Assembly: GCA_945643635.1 (NCBI GenBank)
Contig: CALZFC010000256.1
Coordinates: 1,231,001-1,295,000, forward strand
Origin: Allodiplogaster sudhausi
Taxonomy: Eukaryota > Nematoda > Chromadorea > Rhabditida > Diplogasteridae
DNA length: 64,000 nucleotides
Direction of reading: 5' to 3'
The notes below the pieces were generated by a model that did no database searches, was not told the origin of the DNA, and saw nothing but the letters and a program-made list of their open reading frames with translations. Positions 1-12,941 of the stretch are shown piece after piece (position 1 is the stretch's first letter; each line of letters opens with the position of its first letter). A program made the position numbers and the translations under genes.

Positions 1-59
1 CACGACGGTCGCGGATGCGGATACGTTTCCGTTGCCATTCGTGGCCACTGCTGCTCCGC
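1..59 (-). CDS. Possible further exon of the MOSPD2-like gene (partial)
   Basis: Read on the minus strand, an open Gly/Ala/Val/Asn/Ser-rich frame runs off the window edge. Entering after a weak AG at 60-61, its phase (1) fits a donor at 602/601 of the exon upstream. It would be a flexible linker between the CRAL-TRIO part and the MSP domain that the family carries further downstream, outside this window. The acceptor has no pyrimidine tract, so this exon is uncertain. Confidence 0.3.
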
Positions 60-126
60 CTCCATATGCATATTTATTGCCTATTCATTCATTTTATTCT
101 TTAAACTAATTTATTTAAAACTTTTC

Positions 127-432
127 AACGTACCGAATTTTCTCTATTAGTATCCCCGGGGTACTATTGTTTCAATACCCTTGCGCAGGAGGGGCACTAT
201 TAGAGAGAGGGGTACTATTTTTCATTGAAAACATTAAAAGTTTGATAACAAGATTTTTTTCTCTCAACAGCAAAGCATAATAGCTCGACATCAGTGGAAT
301 CATCACTGGACGACTCGAGCTAAGGACTATGGGGGCACTATTGCAGGTGGGGGGTCTACTAGAGGGAGGTGTACTATTTTTCAACGACGATGTCAGAGGG
401 GAGTACTAATAGAGATAATAAGGTATATTATA
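127..432. mobile_element. Degenerate pogo/Tigger-like MITE, copy A
   Basis: The ends resemble inverted copies of TATTTTCTCTATTAG (129-146, and the complement near 405-425). The interior matches, in opposite orientation, parts of the better-preserved copies at 19375-19742 and 23092-23526, including the ATGATTCCA and CTCGAGCT segments. It sits in an intron or flank of the minus-strand MOSPD2-like gene. Confidence 0.5.
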
Positions 433-601
433 CAGCGAGATGAAAGAGCCATCAATTCAATCAATCAATTTTCCTTTAGATCGGGCTGATTGTGTGATTG
501 ACTGAGATATTAAAATGGATAAAACCCCATATATGTACATAATATGCATCTCTGTGCCCACCAATTAATACCCATTAAATATGAACCTCCTCCTCCTCCA
601 C

Positions 602-2854
602 CGCCATTGCCAATGACGAGAGGCGAGCGTCGATGTGCTGCTTCGTCTTCCTCCTCGAACTTGACGGACTGCAAATAAAAATAAACGATGGAAATATCAA
701 TTAATTAATTAACCAATTAATTGACTCAATGCAGTTATAAATGGAAAACAATTCTCAAAGTAGTCCGATGAGATATTATAAGTGGAAAATGGGGGAAGGA
801 TTAATTGTGAGAGAAAAATTCACGAAAAACTTATCCTATTTTATATGAATCACATGAGAATATGCTTCTCTTATTATTAAAAAAAAAGAAATTAAAATTA
901 AAATATCATTATTAATATTTTTAAAGTATAATCCTGAGACCCTCTTGATGGAGGGGAAGTTGTCGAGGTCGGGCCGCGCGTTCTCGTCCGCCTCTACGGG
1001 CGTCCCGTCGCCGTTCCGCGCCGGCATGCAGCGCGCCAGCTCGTCCATCGTGAACTCGAACGGGTCCTGAATGAGAAAGTGTAGAATGGACAATGGCACT
1101 CGAGGACGCACTAAAAAGTTTTTAAACTATTTTTGGGCATACAACGAGCTTAATTTTTTTTTACAGAAGAAATTCTACAATGTAAGAAACATTTTTTTAT
1201 GATATGAAAACTATATAAATTTGTGTGTACAAGGTACGTGAAAGATACTGATAAAGCTAAAGTACAAAAGTGAGAGAGGGGAATGGCGACTTTTGAGTGG
1301 GTTTGATATGGCACGACCGGTGGGTGCTGGCAAACATTTGGTGATTGACAGATGAGGCTTAGGGAGAAGGGCAGGGCCGAGAGAGAGAGAGAGAAAGAGA
1401 GAGGAAGCGAGGGAGAGATAGAGGAAGCGAGAGAGAGGAAGCGAGATAGAGAGAGAACAAGAGAGAGAGAGAGCGAAAGAGAGAGAGAGGAAGCGAGAGA
1501 CAGAACGCGAGAGAGAGAGAGAGAGGAAGCGAGAGAGAGGAAACGAGAGAGAGAACGCGAGAGAGCGAGAGCGAGCGAGAGATGGAGACAGACAGAACAG
1601 CTGTGCGGGCGAAAGTAGCCGTTTCGTTTAGCGTCTTTCTTTCTTTCTTTCTCTCTCACTCTTATTATTCTGTCTAGCAGTCTTTCGCTCTTTCATTCTA
1701 GTTATATCACTCTTTCTCCCCCCAAGGCTTCCGAGGTTTTTTTTATGCTCTAGACCACGCTCTTTCTCTCCTTCTCTTTTTCCGGGTTCATTGATTACAT
1801 CTCTTTCTATCTCTCTCTCTCTCTTCCCTAACATCGCACCCTATCTTTAGAAGAAATACTCAGATGACCACATGCAATTGAGGAAAAAAACAAATTATTT
1901 TTTCTCACTCAAACACCTCACCTGAGAAAAAATAATCTTCAAAATTAGAAGCATTCATGAGCTGGATACATACACAAATATATGTATTTTTTGTACATGT
2001 ACATATGTATGTACCCAGCTCGAGCGAAAAAGCGAGAGATATATAGAGAGAGACAGAGAGATTGAGCGACGAACAAAGAAGCGAATAATTGAGACAAACT
2101 GTCAAAAAAGTGAGAGGAAACAAGTAATTCTATGTCAATCTACATATATCTTTGCGTAGTCTTGTCGTTGATAAGGTAAGAATGTCACAGTCTTAAATGT
2201 AAGAGTACATAGATTATTGAACGCTTTGGTCCTACTTAATCGGTTATCTAGTGAAAGAAAGAAGCTTAGAGAATAATGATTTAGAGATAGAGAGAGATAG
2301 GGAGTGAGAGAGCGAGAGAAAGAGAGAGAGGGAGGGAGAGAGTGAGAGAGAGAGAGAAATATGGAGAAGCAAAAACGAATTCGCGGTTACCATGGTTATA
2401 TAAGTTATGCATGCAGATATTGCATATTATTCCTTACCGTGGAAGATATGCAGTAACGGGGAATAAATAAGACGGGAATAGCATAAGCAGTACGTGTAGA
2501 AAGATTGGGAGAATGGAAAAGAAATAAAACAGAGAGTGGGAGAGAAGGAGAGGGAGGGAAAGAGAGCGAGAGACAATTAGAAAAAGTGAGAGAGAGAAAA
2601 AAGCGAGAAATAGAGTGAGAGAGTGAGTGAGAGAGAGAGTGAGAGGGAGAAGGAAAGAAAATGCCGCTCTGCGTGACAGTTCAGAAGCCTTTGAGATTAG
2701 TCGCAGTCAAAAGTGGCTAAGGCATGACAGCTGGGAGCTTAAAAAAAATCTCTCCTCTCAAATATCCGTCTGGGGATGAATATGCAAAGGATATTCATAT
2801 CAGTGAACGTCCAGGCAACACGCAAGGGGATTTGCGAAATAAGAAGAGGGCGAG

Positions 2855-2899
<45 letters not shown>

Positions 2900-3120
2900 G
2901 AGAGAGAGAGAGAGGGATGATTAGAGTGAGAGAGAGAGAGCAGAAGAGATAAAAAAGCAAGAGCAAAAAAGTAGTACGACATGAAATACGAGCAATGAGG
3001 AGCTAGCTCTCTCTCGAATATCATGCCAATTGGCAGGGCCAACTAGAAGCAGCACATGCGTGCATGTTCCGTGCTCACCATCAGCTCAAATTACGAGTAG
3101 AGGGAGAGGCAGGTGCAGTA

Positions 3121-3169
<49 letters not shown>

Positions 3170-3180
3170 CATATAAATAA

Positions 3181-3217
<37 letters not shown>

Positions 3218-4336
3218 TGTATATATATATATATATGTATATACATATATACATATATATATTGTATATATTAGATAATTTTTTTATGCAATAAATGTCT
3301 GTGAAATAAATTTAAGCTGATGTAAAATGCAAACAGAGAAAAACATCTATACCGACCAAGTACTAAAGTTCACGTTTTGCAAAATAGACGAACTGCAAAC
3401 CCCCCCCCCCCTCTTCCAACTGTCCAAAGGCTTTACAACACAACTAAGCATCCGCTCATACCAGAGCAAGTGGTCTTGCTCTTGCTCTCTCTCTCCGATT
3501 CTTACCTCTCCTCCTCTCTCTTCTCTTCCTCTCTCTCTCTCTCTCGCTCTCTCTCTCTTCCTCTGTCTTCTTCGCTTCCTCCTTGGTCTTCTGCTCATTC
3601 CGAGTTGGACTAGGGAGTTCGCCTAGCTTCAGATCCCCCTTCAACGTGTCCATTACAATCTCGTCCCTTCTAAAGTACCAGGTTGGCCGATGAGAGAGTA
3701 CGAGAGAGCGAGAGAATCGGGATTAGGAGCGAGAGAGAATGAGAGAAGAAGAGAGAAAGAGAAACATGAAGAGAAAGAGAGAGTGCGTGGCAGCGAACGG
3801 AACAAGAGGCGTCTGTCAACGAGATGCAGATAGAAAGAAAGGGAGTGTTTTAGAGAGTGTGTGAATGAGGGAGGAATTAGAGACAGGGAAAGGTGGAAAT
3901 CAGTAAGTTGGCAGGGAAGAAAAGAGACGCGAAAGAAAGAGTGAATGAAAAGGATGAGCACTGACAGTGATTTATAGATGGGCAGAAAAAAAGTATAGAA
4001 ATAGCAGAATTGGAGAGACTGAGAGAGAGAGAGAGAGGAGAGAGGGGCCAAAAAAGGTAATGTCCAACTGGAAGGATGTCCTTTGTGTCCATGGAAGCCG
4101 CATGCGTCCGCTCGCTCTGAGGGCTTTCAAGATTAATTAGCAGGCGAAGCCCCGGCATGGTTAGACGAAAGAGAGGGAGAGAGAAAGAGAGAGAGAGAAG
4201 AGGGAGAGAGAGGGGATAAAGGGATAGACAGAGAGAAATAAGGAGAGAGAGCAAGATATAAGGAGGGAAAAGATAAAATGTGCGAGAGCTTAGCGGAATT
4301 GGAGGATGAGGAAGGACGACAACGAGACTTGACGAG

Positions 4337-4379
<43 letters not shown>

Positions 4380-4747
4380 ATGAAGACTCAGAAAAAGATA
4401 TCTAACAAAAATGAAATATTGAATTGCATTCGAAGGTGGCATTTGAACTACATGTTGAGGTTGAAAGACAAGCAAACTAAAACAGTCGGCGCTCTATCAT
4501 TCATCTACCCTAGAATACCTTTGTATTCTTGGGTGAGATTGGGGTGAAATTACGCCCCCCCCCTCCACATCTTTCCTCTTGGTTAAGGCCAGAACCGTGT
4601 TTTGCAGCCTCGATTACCTAGCGAGTCCCTCGTGTGCCCTGCTCCCTCTAGTCAGCCACCCTCTGGGGCGTACTCTGTTGTTTGCGACCGGCCGGCCATC
4701 TCACTACACAATGCATACAAACCGAAGAACTGCCACTTGTGGACGAG

Positions 4748-4778
<31 letters not shown>

Positions 4779-5303
4779 AGAGGGAGAAATGGAATGACAA
4801 TAAAATGGAGAATGACAGAGTGCGACAGAGAAAGATACAGGTAGAAAGAGACAGAGAGCGAGAGAGAGAATAGACAGAGCGAGAAGGAAGTAAGAGAGTG
4901 AAAGAAGCAGAGATAGAGCGCACCGTGCTATCAGCTAAAAGCCTCCCCTCCTTTGTGCCGATACGCTTAAGAATTCACAGTTGAGCGAAAGACCTCTAGG
5001 AAGTATTTGGTCACTCGAAGTTAGAGGGAGTCTTCTTGCAGAATGCAATTTGAGACGCATTGGTATGTAGATGAAAACACGATTAAACAGGGACGTAAAT
5101 GGTGTACGCGAAACGTCCTCGCTCTTACTGGCCATTGAAAGGACGAGATCTCTGATTAATGCACCCATCGAATGTCTGCTCCGGGTTTGCAGCCAGAATT
5201 ATATATCGATGGTAAAATGGAAAGAGAAAGAGAGAGATAGAGAGAGAGAGAAAGAGGGAGGGAGAGAATAGAGAGTGAGAGAGGGAGGGAGAGAGAGACA
5301 GGA

Positions 5304-5352
<49 letters not shown>

Positions 5353-5635
5353 AAGAGAGCAAGAGATGAACCGAACAGAAATAGAGAAAACGAGAAAGAA
5401 ACGCGTTCGTTCGAATTGGTTCGAGCGAGGAAAACGACCGGAAGCAAGTGAATGGTTGAGTGGGATCCGAGGGGGTCACTGACAGAAGGCGGCCATTCTG
5501 TTTTTGCATCTGAGTAGAGAGAGAGCAAGGAAGACGAGGGGCATAAAGACAGAGAGAAACGGAGGAACAGGGAATAAACCAGTGAGAGAGTCAGAGACAG
5601 TGAAGAGAGAAAAGAGAGAGAAGAGACAAATTGAG

Positions 5636-5679
<44 letters not shown>

Positions 5680-8073
5680 TGGTCAGTGCACGGTCATCAA
5701 GGATGGATGCGAAGCAGCCACTCTGACATCTGGAATTGGAGACGAGGGATCTCAAAACGCGCGTAGACCAGAGAAATACTATGACATATGTCCTTTGATG
5801 CAGCCCCGTGATCCAAGTCCATCACGTCATAAAAGATTCAGCAACTGTTCAGCACAAGACTAGCGACGCTAATATATTGAGTAACTGAATAAAAAGAAAT
5901 GCCTAACGCAAGAAACTAGAAAAAAACTGAACTGAAGAAAATTGGGATAAAGTTGCTTAAATTTAGAAAAGAAGAAAAAGAATGAATCTAACGCACTCGG
6001 TTGGCAGAGACTCATGACCGAAAGTGCAGTAACTTTTTGATATAAAAACCTTTTTAAAAAAACTACAGTATGCCATCTTAACGATAATGTACCACCTAAT
6101 GTAAGCTCCAGTAACCCACTGACGTCTCCGCCCATGGCGATCGGTAGAAAGACAGACGGGATGAACTGCCTGATCGACTCGCGCGTCACGAGCTGCAGCT
6201 GCGGATGCCCGACGTCCAGCCACGAACGGATCACCTGGCAAAAGGCACGGATTCGGGACGGAGTCGAATATGTTACCCTCCGGGCTCTAAGACCCCTTCA
6301 AAGTAAGGTGGAATCTCGAACTATTAGGAGATCCTTCTAGGTTAGTTCACTGTTCCTACATACCTCAAAAATAATTTATTGTTATTTTTCATATGGGATT
6401 TTAAAAGTCGATAACATTGTTGTAAATGCTTGCACTATAATCTTGTTTGAAATTACTGTCACACATACAATTTAATAAGGAGATTTGAACAGATAATAAG
6501 TAGATTTAATTCGTAATTAGCAGCCACCTTCCAGCATGCGCCGAGCATCGACGATGTCTCGTAGACGAGCAGATCCTGCGCGCAGTTCGGATAGTAGAAC
6601 TTGAGGGCGTGCAAGATGAACTTGAAGAGATTGTAGTCCTGAACAAATGTTTGTTTGCGACAATAGAATACGCAATGATTGCCGCTACACAATCATTGTG
6701 CATTCTGTGCAATTGGCCCGCAGCTCAATATTGGACAAATGTACACGCTGTTTAACTGTGTGCGCTAGCATTGTGCCGTTACATTAAAAAAACAATTTTT
6801 ACGCCCGTTTGTTGTTTTACAACAGTCGTGAAATCAAGAGTTTTTATTTAGTGCGTCGTCGAGTGCCACGGTGCATTCTGTCATTTCTCATTCCTCACTC
6901 TGCACACTTACCATGTTCTTGAGTGTTGCGTGCGTCATGTCGACGACGACGGAGAGGGGCGCGCCGCGCGACTCGTTGAAGTGTCGCTCGAGCCAGAACA
7001 CGAAGAGTCGCTCCGAGTCACGCTCGCCGTTCAGATGCGCCGCCATCCGAATCCACACTAGAAAGCAAACAATTTAGAAGTAAAAACAAAGCTAGAAAAT
7101 AATATTGATTTTGTTTTGTAGCGGCTGCTGCTGTAAACCGCTTTTTTAAATGGCTAATTAAAAAAAATTTAGCACTTCAATTCAGCAAGATAATTTCACG
7201 ACGGTTTATTCATATTTTGTAGCTTTTATAACACAGTAACGAGAGAACATGAATACATCGGATGCATCGTAAATATCCATACGAACAGGCAAAACAAATA
7301 TTCATATATTTAGGTATTCTTGTTTTGTATTCATCAAGTTTTGCCGCTTTGAAAATAAAATGCATTTCGGTCACAAGATTTTGGGAAAGTTTTAATTTTA
7401 AAAAAAGATTTAAAATACTAGTAACTAATTTAAAAAAAAAATTTCAGATCAATTTATTTAAAAAAAAAAACAATTTACCATCACTTTTCTCAAAGCGAAA
7501 TACATGCGAAATGTACAGGTGGTTCTGTGACGCTTATTACCTTGAAAGGCAATGGCAAACAAATCACTTAGCTACCCATTTCTTGTAGAATTCATAAAAA
7601 AATATATATCGTGCTAAAACATTGAAAATAAAGATTGTATGTATAAAATAAGCTTTAAAGAAGATATATATTTTCATGTGAAGATTTATATTATTTTTTT
7701 AATTTAAAAAAAGATATTAACACACATATCGAGCCCTGCTCTACATCGTAGCCATGAATGAACATGAGCCGCCGGTCGAGGAGCGGCTTCACGGAAAGCA
7801 TGCCGATTTCTAGAGTGAGAAAAAAACAAGAGATTTATTTTTTTCAGAAGTAAACATGAAAAGAAAAAAAAAAAACAAAAGAAAAAACTTGGCTCCGTGC
7901 CAAAAAAGGCGCTGACGTTCGACTCGGAATGCATTGCGCCATCGGATGCACTCGGCGACGACAGCCAAGACGACGTCGACGTCGCAGTCATAGCACGAGA
8001 GGAAGGCCGCTAGCCACCACTCTTCTCGCATGATTCGCGCCGCGTCCAACTGCGAGCAGCGACGGAGGCCATC
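602..8073 (-). CDS. MOSPD2: MOSPD2-like CRAL-TRIO (Sec14-type) lipid-binding protein, partial
   Basis: Minus-strand exons, in order: 8073-7917, 7809-7726, 7057-6912, 6638-6528, 6234-6124, 1066-941 and 668-602. All junctions are GT-AG and stay in phase. The product aligns by eye along human MOSPD2: an N-terminal CRAL-TRIO helix ([12 protein letters not shown]), [47 protein letters not shown], then DPFEFTMDE, equivalent to the human stretch after the lipid-binding domain. MOSPD2 tethers membranes at ER contact sites through a C-terminal MSP domain and a transmembrane tail; both must lie beyond position 1. The start codon is not secured: the exon at 8073 begins in phase 0, and the candidate first exon at 8509-8463 does not join it in frame. 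Oddity: the intron between 6123 and 1067 is 5,057 bp and full of GA/CT repeats, whereas the other internal introns are about 100-670 bp. Confidence 0.85.
1067..6123. repeat. GA/CT- and TA-rich repeats filling one intron
   Basis: This is the long intron of the minus-strand gene. It holds many imperfect (GA)n blocks (1378-1600, 2285-2360, 2520-2660, 2855-2945, 3690-4260, 4745-4880, 5220-5350, 5636-5680), CT blocks (1630-1830, 3480-3560, 4338-4377) and an alternating TA tract (3122-3265). The Arg-Glu and Ser-Leu open frames across it come from these repeats. I see no exon in the interior. Confidence 0.9.
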
Positions 8074-8462
8074 CTGTGTCAACATTAATATTATTATTAT
8101 TATTGGGTTAATTATTTTTTTTGTTGTTTTATTGATTTGATTGACGACTTTTGCCTTGCTTTTTGTTCCAGATATTTATTTTAACTTACGTTTTTAAAGC
8201 TGACTGTATGCAACAGTGGAATGCAGGAACATACTACATATGTATGTGCGAGGAAACCGGAGAGTACAATGCTTATTTCACGAATTGCGTCGCCTATATA
8301 GATAGGGCTGGAAGATGGAATCCTTTCGTAAGAACGAGAGATTAGTGCTGGTATGCGAATCTTTTTTTACGTGATATATCTCCACATATGTACAGTTTGC
8401 ATCATAAAAATTTACTTGCCTATTTTTGACTTTCTTTCTTCTCTTCCTTTCTCTATGCATAC

Positions 8463-8509
8463 CTGCTTTGCCGAGCAATATTGGATTCTTTTTCTTTATG
8501 ATCACTCAT
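8463..8509 (-). CDS. Candidate first coding exon of the MOSPD2-like gene
   Basis: An ATG at 8509-8507 opens a 15-codon frame (MSDHKEKESNIARQS) ending at a good donor (CAG then GTATGC). The composition and length suit the polar start of MOSPD2. The exon ends in phase 2 but the next firm exon starts in phase 0, so an unseen small exon would be needed between them. Confidence 0.3.
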
Positions 8510-9030
8510 TTTAGTTCTCTTCGTCTCTTTCAAGTCTCATGAGGTTTGTGATGAATTCTACACTAAATACGGGGGCGTATTTCGTCGTCAAATGCGAGCG
8601 AAAACGAGAGACCTCACATTTGTCGCCGTATTTGACTGACTACGTGGTGGCTCATGTGCGAAATGACGAATTCGCGCCCCGCACGGATTAGCATTGATGG
8701 ACTATGTGTGTAAGATGATAGCAAAATATGTCGCAAGTCGAGGAGTGTTTTTCATGGAGCATCCATCATAAACCAACAAGACCAACAGATATACAACATC
8801 AGTCACTTTTCCAATTTACGCAAATGCTTACACACTCGTACGTACGTTCCGGCCTAAACCAGAGAAAATACTATAACCATGTGATTTTTTGAGTCTTGCA
8901 TAAGTGTGCTAATGTATGCTGTCTTATATGCTTCTACATACTCGACCATTTCCAGTGGGCGTACATAACATGGCTTTGATTGCAAAGAACGCTTACAGTA
9001 TGCTCGAAAGAAGTCTTCGTCGGATGACCT
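8510..9030. other. Intergenic sequence, no gene seen
   Basis: Unique sequence of mixed composition. Short frames on both strands lack splice context, a signal peptide or a recognisable domain. Confidence 0.5.
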
Positions 9031-9770
9031 TTCACTCTCTCTCACTCTCTCTCACTCTCTCTCACTCTCTCACTCTCTCTCACTCTCTCTCACTCTCTCT
9101 CACTCTCTCTCACTCTCTCTCACTCTCTCTCACTCTCTCTCTCACTCTCTCTCACTCTCTCTCACTCTCTCTCACTCTCTCTCACTCTCACTCTCTCTCA
9201 CTCTCTCTCACTCTCTCTCTCACTCTCTCTCACTCTCTCTCTCACTCTCTCTCACTCTCTCTCACTCTCACTCTCTCTCACTCTCTCTCACTCTCTCTCA
9301 CTCTCTCTCACTCTCTCTCACTCTCTCACTCTCTCTCTCACTCTCTCTCACTCTCTCTCACTCTCTCTCACTCTCACTCTCTCTCACTCTCTCTCACTCT
9401 CTCACTCTCTCTCACTCTCTCTCACTCTCTCTCACGCTCACTCTCTCTCACTCTCTCTCACTCTCTCTCACTCTCTCTCACTCTCTCTCACTCTCTCTCT
9501 CACTCTCTCTCACTCTCTCTCACTCTCTCTCACTCTCTCTCACTCTCTCTCACTCTCTCACTCTCTCTCTCACTCTCTCTCACTTTCTCTCACTCTCTCT
9601 CACTCACTCTCTCTCACTCTCTCTCACTCTCTCTCTCTCTCTCTCTCACTCTCTCTCACTCTCACTCTCTCTCACTCTCTCTCACTCTCTCTCACTCTCT
9701 CTCACTCTCTCTCACTCTCTCACTCTCTCTCACTCTCTCTCTCTTCTCTCTCACTCTCTCTCTTCTCTCT
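9031..9770. repeat. CT-rich tandem array, mainly a 10-bp unit
   Basis: About 740 bp of (CTCTCTCACT)n with frequent 8-, 6- and 12-bp unit-length variants. The 293-residue Ser-Leu-His frame at 8916-9797 is a by-product of the array. Confidence 0.95.
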
Positions 9771-10053
9771 GCTATGTTTTCAAACTCTTTTTTGTAAGAT
9801 CAACGAGCAATCCTATGCTCCTTCATCAATTAATGATGGTAGAGATATCTCGCGAGCTTAGCCAGCTAAATCCAGCCGTCTGAGTGAGTCAGTGTGTATC
9901 CTATTTCGAGTTGTAGATACTTTAAGTCACTTTTATTGGTATCACCTCAACATTTCTTCTCTCTTTCTCTTGTTGTTTAGCTCTCTTTCTCTACTTCTTG
10001 CCCTCTATCGCTCTTCAACTCTATTTCTCTCCTTCAGGCTCTCTGTGTCTTTG

Positions 10054-10748
10054 ACGCACTCTCTCTCACTCTCCATCTCTCACTCTCCATCTCTCACTCT
10101 CCATCTCTCACTCTCCATCTCTCACTCTCCATCTCTCACTCTCCATCTCTCACTCTCCATCTCTCACTCTCCATCTCTCACTCTCCATCTCTCACTCTCC
10201 ATCTCTCACTCTCCATCTCTCACTCTCCATCTCTCACTCTCCATCTCTCACTCTCCATCTCTCACTCTCCATCTCTCACTCTCCATCTCTCACTCTCCAT
10301 CTCTCACTCTCCATCTCTCACTCTCCATCTCTCACTCTCCATCTCTCACTCTCCATCTCTCACTCTCCATCTCTCACTCTCCATCTCTCACTCTCCATCT
10401 CTCACTCTCCATCTCTCACTCTCCATCTCTCACTCTCCATCTCTCACTCTCCATCTCTCACTCTCCATCTCTCACTCTCCATCTCTCACTCTCCATCTCT
10501 CACTCTCCATCTCTCACTCTCCATCTCTCACTCTCCATCTCTCACTCTCCATCTCTCACTCTCCATCTCTCACTCTCCATCTCTCACTCTCCATCTCTCA
10601 CTCTCCATCTCTCACTCTCCATCTCTCACTCTCCATCTCTCACTCTCCATCTCTCACTCTCCATCTCTCACTCTCCATCTCTCACTCTCCATCTCTCACT
10701 CTCCATCTCTCACTCTCCATCTCTCACTCTCCATCTCTCACTCTCTCC
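10054..10748. repeat. 14-bp minisatellite, about 49 near-identical copies
   Basis: The unit is CACTCTCCATCTCT, repeated head to tail for about 690 bp with almost no variants. It is flanked by less regular CT-rich DNA. The unit is not a multiple of three, so any frame repeats every 42 bp (14 residues). That explains the 295-residue Ser/Leu/His-rich frame, which is not a gene. The homogeneity implies recent expansion or strong homogenisation. Confidence 0.97.
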
Positions 10749-12450
10749 ATCGTGCAATCCCTCGGATATGTCTGTCTAGTTTCTCGAGAAAGCTCAACGC
10801 CAAGATGGTGTTGGCATTTGAAGGCGAGGTCCTCCGATTCGACAAAGAAAAAAGAAATTACTTGACGTGCACATTAGCGCCGTTTCTGAGAATTTAGTGG
10901 GTGATATGCTGGGGGAGGGGGGGAGGTTAAAGTTACCGTATCCTTTACACTCTCGCATAATAAACAAGTCCACTTTGGCCTATCTTTATCAGTTTAATTT
11001 TACATGTCATTTCTTCCATTCGGATACGTTTGCCGCCTACGTATCAAAACTACAGTTGAATTAGAATTATAGAGAGTGAAAGTGAGAGTTAAATAACGAG
11101 TGTGATGGAGACATTGAGGGATCAATGGAAGCTGAGAAAGAGTGAGTGGGAGATAAATTGAGATTGTTGCCACTAAGTAAGTAAAAAGTATCCAAGAAAG
11201 GGCTACAAGTGTTATTTATGCATGCTCTCAGCATACTTTTACGTCAGAAAGCATAATTCGTTGCTGTTGTATAGCAGTCGCTATAATTTGGAGAACTCTG
11301 TAAGACAGAGTCTCCGCGTGCACCTTTCCATGGCTCTCTAATTTTAGCCTAGACATAAGTAACCTGTCAGAATCTGACAAAGTATGTTTTCGTGCCTTCA
11401 TTTTAAAAATGCTGATAAACGCGTAGACCGTGAGCGGCTTATCCCGTCGAGCCCATCTTTTCCCAGCGTCGTTTTAAAATTAAGCACAACTGTCCGGGGC
11501 GCCTTAAACGGCCCGGCCCGTCTTGCCGACTACTCAGGTTGTTTTTGTCACTCCTTCCGTTTTTGCTCGCTCAGCCTTATCACCCCCGTTGTGCCCTCAG
11601 AATATCCTTTTACTCGCAAATTCCCGCACTTCCCTAAGCATACTTATGAAGGCTGCTCATCCTCACTGAGGCAAAGAAGGAACAGATGATCCCTCGCTGA
11701 TCTGAAAAAAGCGCTCCTGCCCGCTTCACCTGATCTCCGTTCCGTTATCTTTCCTTCAGCCTACACACATCAACAGTGAACGTCCCTTCATGCGCGAAGT
11801 TGCTTATCGTCCGGAGAGGACACATTCAAAAATCGCCTTGCCTTCTACAACCTAATCGTTGGAGTCAGACCGTAGCCCTTCTATGAAAGGAGATCGATAA
11901 CCATAATACAATCAATACATGTTTGAATTGCCGCACTCACCCTGGAGTAGCATTATTGCGTGTCATTCTATTGCCAAGGCTGCACAAACCCGACAAAATG
12001 TAGCACTCGCGCGTATGTGAGCGCGAAGTCCGACGCTGTTTAAAAGGCTTTAAAAAATTTCGGTGATCGCCCTCCTTTAAGCAGAATGCAGCATCCCAAT
12101 TACTGTCTAAAAAAAATTAAATCTACGACAATATGTCTTCCTGCGCTTTATTAGTTTGAATGTTGGGCCAAAAATTATGTCCTGTATAGCATATGTCAGC
12201 AAAGATATTTCAGTCACTCATACATATATCCGCCTGATACTACTTCACTAAACGTGTCAAACTATTACTTCAAGCAAAGAAAACGCAGCATGGCGTTAAT
12301 GTGTTGTTTTTTATGTGTAGTCGTTTAATGTCAAATGATTCTAACATACGCATGATAAGACTTTTGGTTGCAAAGTTGCAAAGCAGAAAGTTGCAAAATC
12401 TTACTTTTGTAAAAGGAAGAAAAAAACTCACGTTTGAATTGGGGCCTTTT
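10749..12450. other. Intergenic sequence, no gene seen
   Basis: The frame at 11384-11689 (101 codons) has no splice context, domain or signal sequence. Nothing else supportable was found. Confidence 0.5.
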
Positions 12451-12464
12451 GCTAAAGACAAAGC

Positions 12465-12550
12465 GAGTGAGCGTGTGATTAAGATAGTGAGACTACAATG
12501 GTCATGAAAATTCAAATATACTACGGTTGAGTTTCGTGTACTTTTAGCTT
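12465..12550. repeat. Short dispersed repeat, copy 1 of 3
   Basis: The core shares GTGATT, GACTACAATGGTC and ACGGTTGAGTT, in the same order and spacing, with 20601-20682 and 35345-35425. Confidence 0.55.
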
Positions 12551-12613
12551 GGAAAGAACAAAAAAAAGAGTTGCAAATGAGAGAAGAATTAGGAAGTTAG
12601 CAAGAATCCATTC

Positions 12614-12941
12614 TTAAAGGATCACTCCGGCGAATGTTTTCGCACCCGTTAAGTAATTGGTGTTTGAAAAAACCAACCCTTCTAAAATTCTTATATCATC
12701 CCATGCCCTCTTTCTCGGCTACGCTAGGCATGGGGAGGGAGGGTGGAGTAGCCATGATCATGAGCTCAAAGAACGATCGCGGGAGGAAAATGTACCGTAA
12801 TCCCGATCAAAAACAGTTAATATATAAGAAACTAAACATTGTTTTGAAATGGGACCACTTCTAATGGATGTTTCTGACCGATCTTCATAGATTAAGAACA
12901 TAAAACGAGAACTTGTATATTCGCCGGAGAGGTCCTTTAAT
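12614..12941. mobile_element. MITE-like element with TTAA at both ends, about 328 bp
   Basis: The left end reads TTAAAGGATCACTCCGGCGA. The right end, read in reverse, gives TTAAAGGACCTCTCCGGCGA: an inverted pair of about 20 bp differing at two positions. TTAA at both outer edges fits a piggyBac-type TTAA target site. No transposase is encoded. A lone related end lies at 21749-21772. Confidence 0.6.

Noticed and set aside
8916..9797. 293-codon Ser-Leu-His-rich open frame
   Set aside because: It exists only because the CT array lacks stop codons; no splice sites, domain or non-repeat content.
9031..10748. Regular repeats that might suggest a CRISPR array
   Set aside because: No unique spacers between repeats, and the window is eukaryotic.
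9892..10779. 295-codon frame with a perfect 14-residue repeat
   Set aside because: Direct product of a 14-bp minisatellite read in any frame; the periodicity equals 3 x 14 bp.
11384..11689. 101-codon frame in the intergenic region
   Set aside because: Sole support is length; no domain, no signal peptide, no flanking splice pattern.
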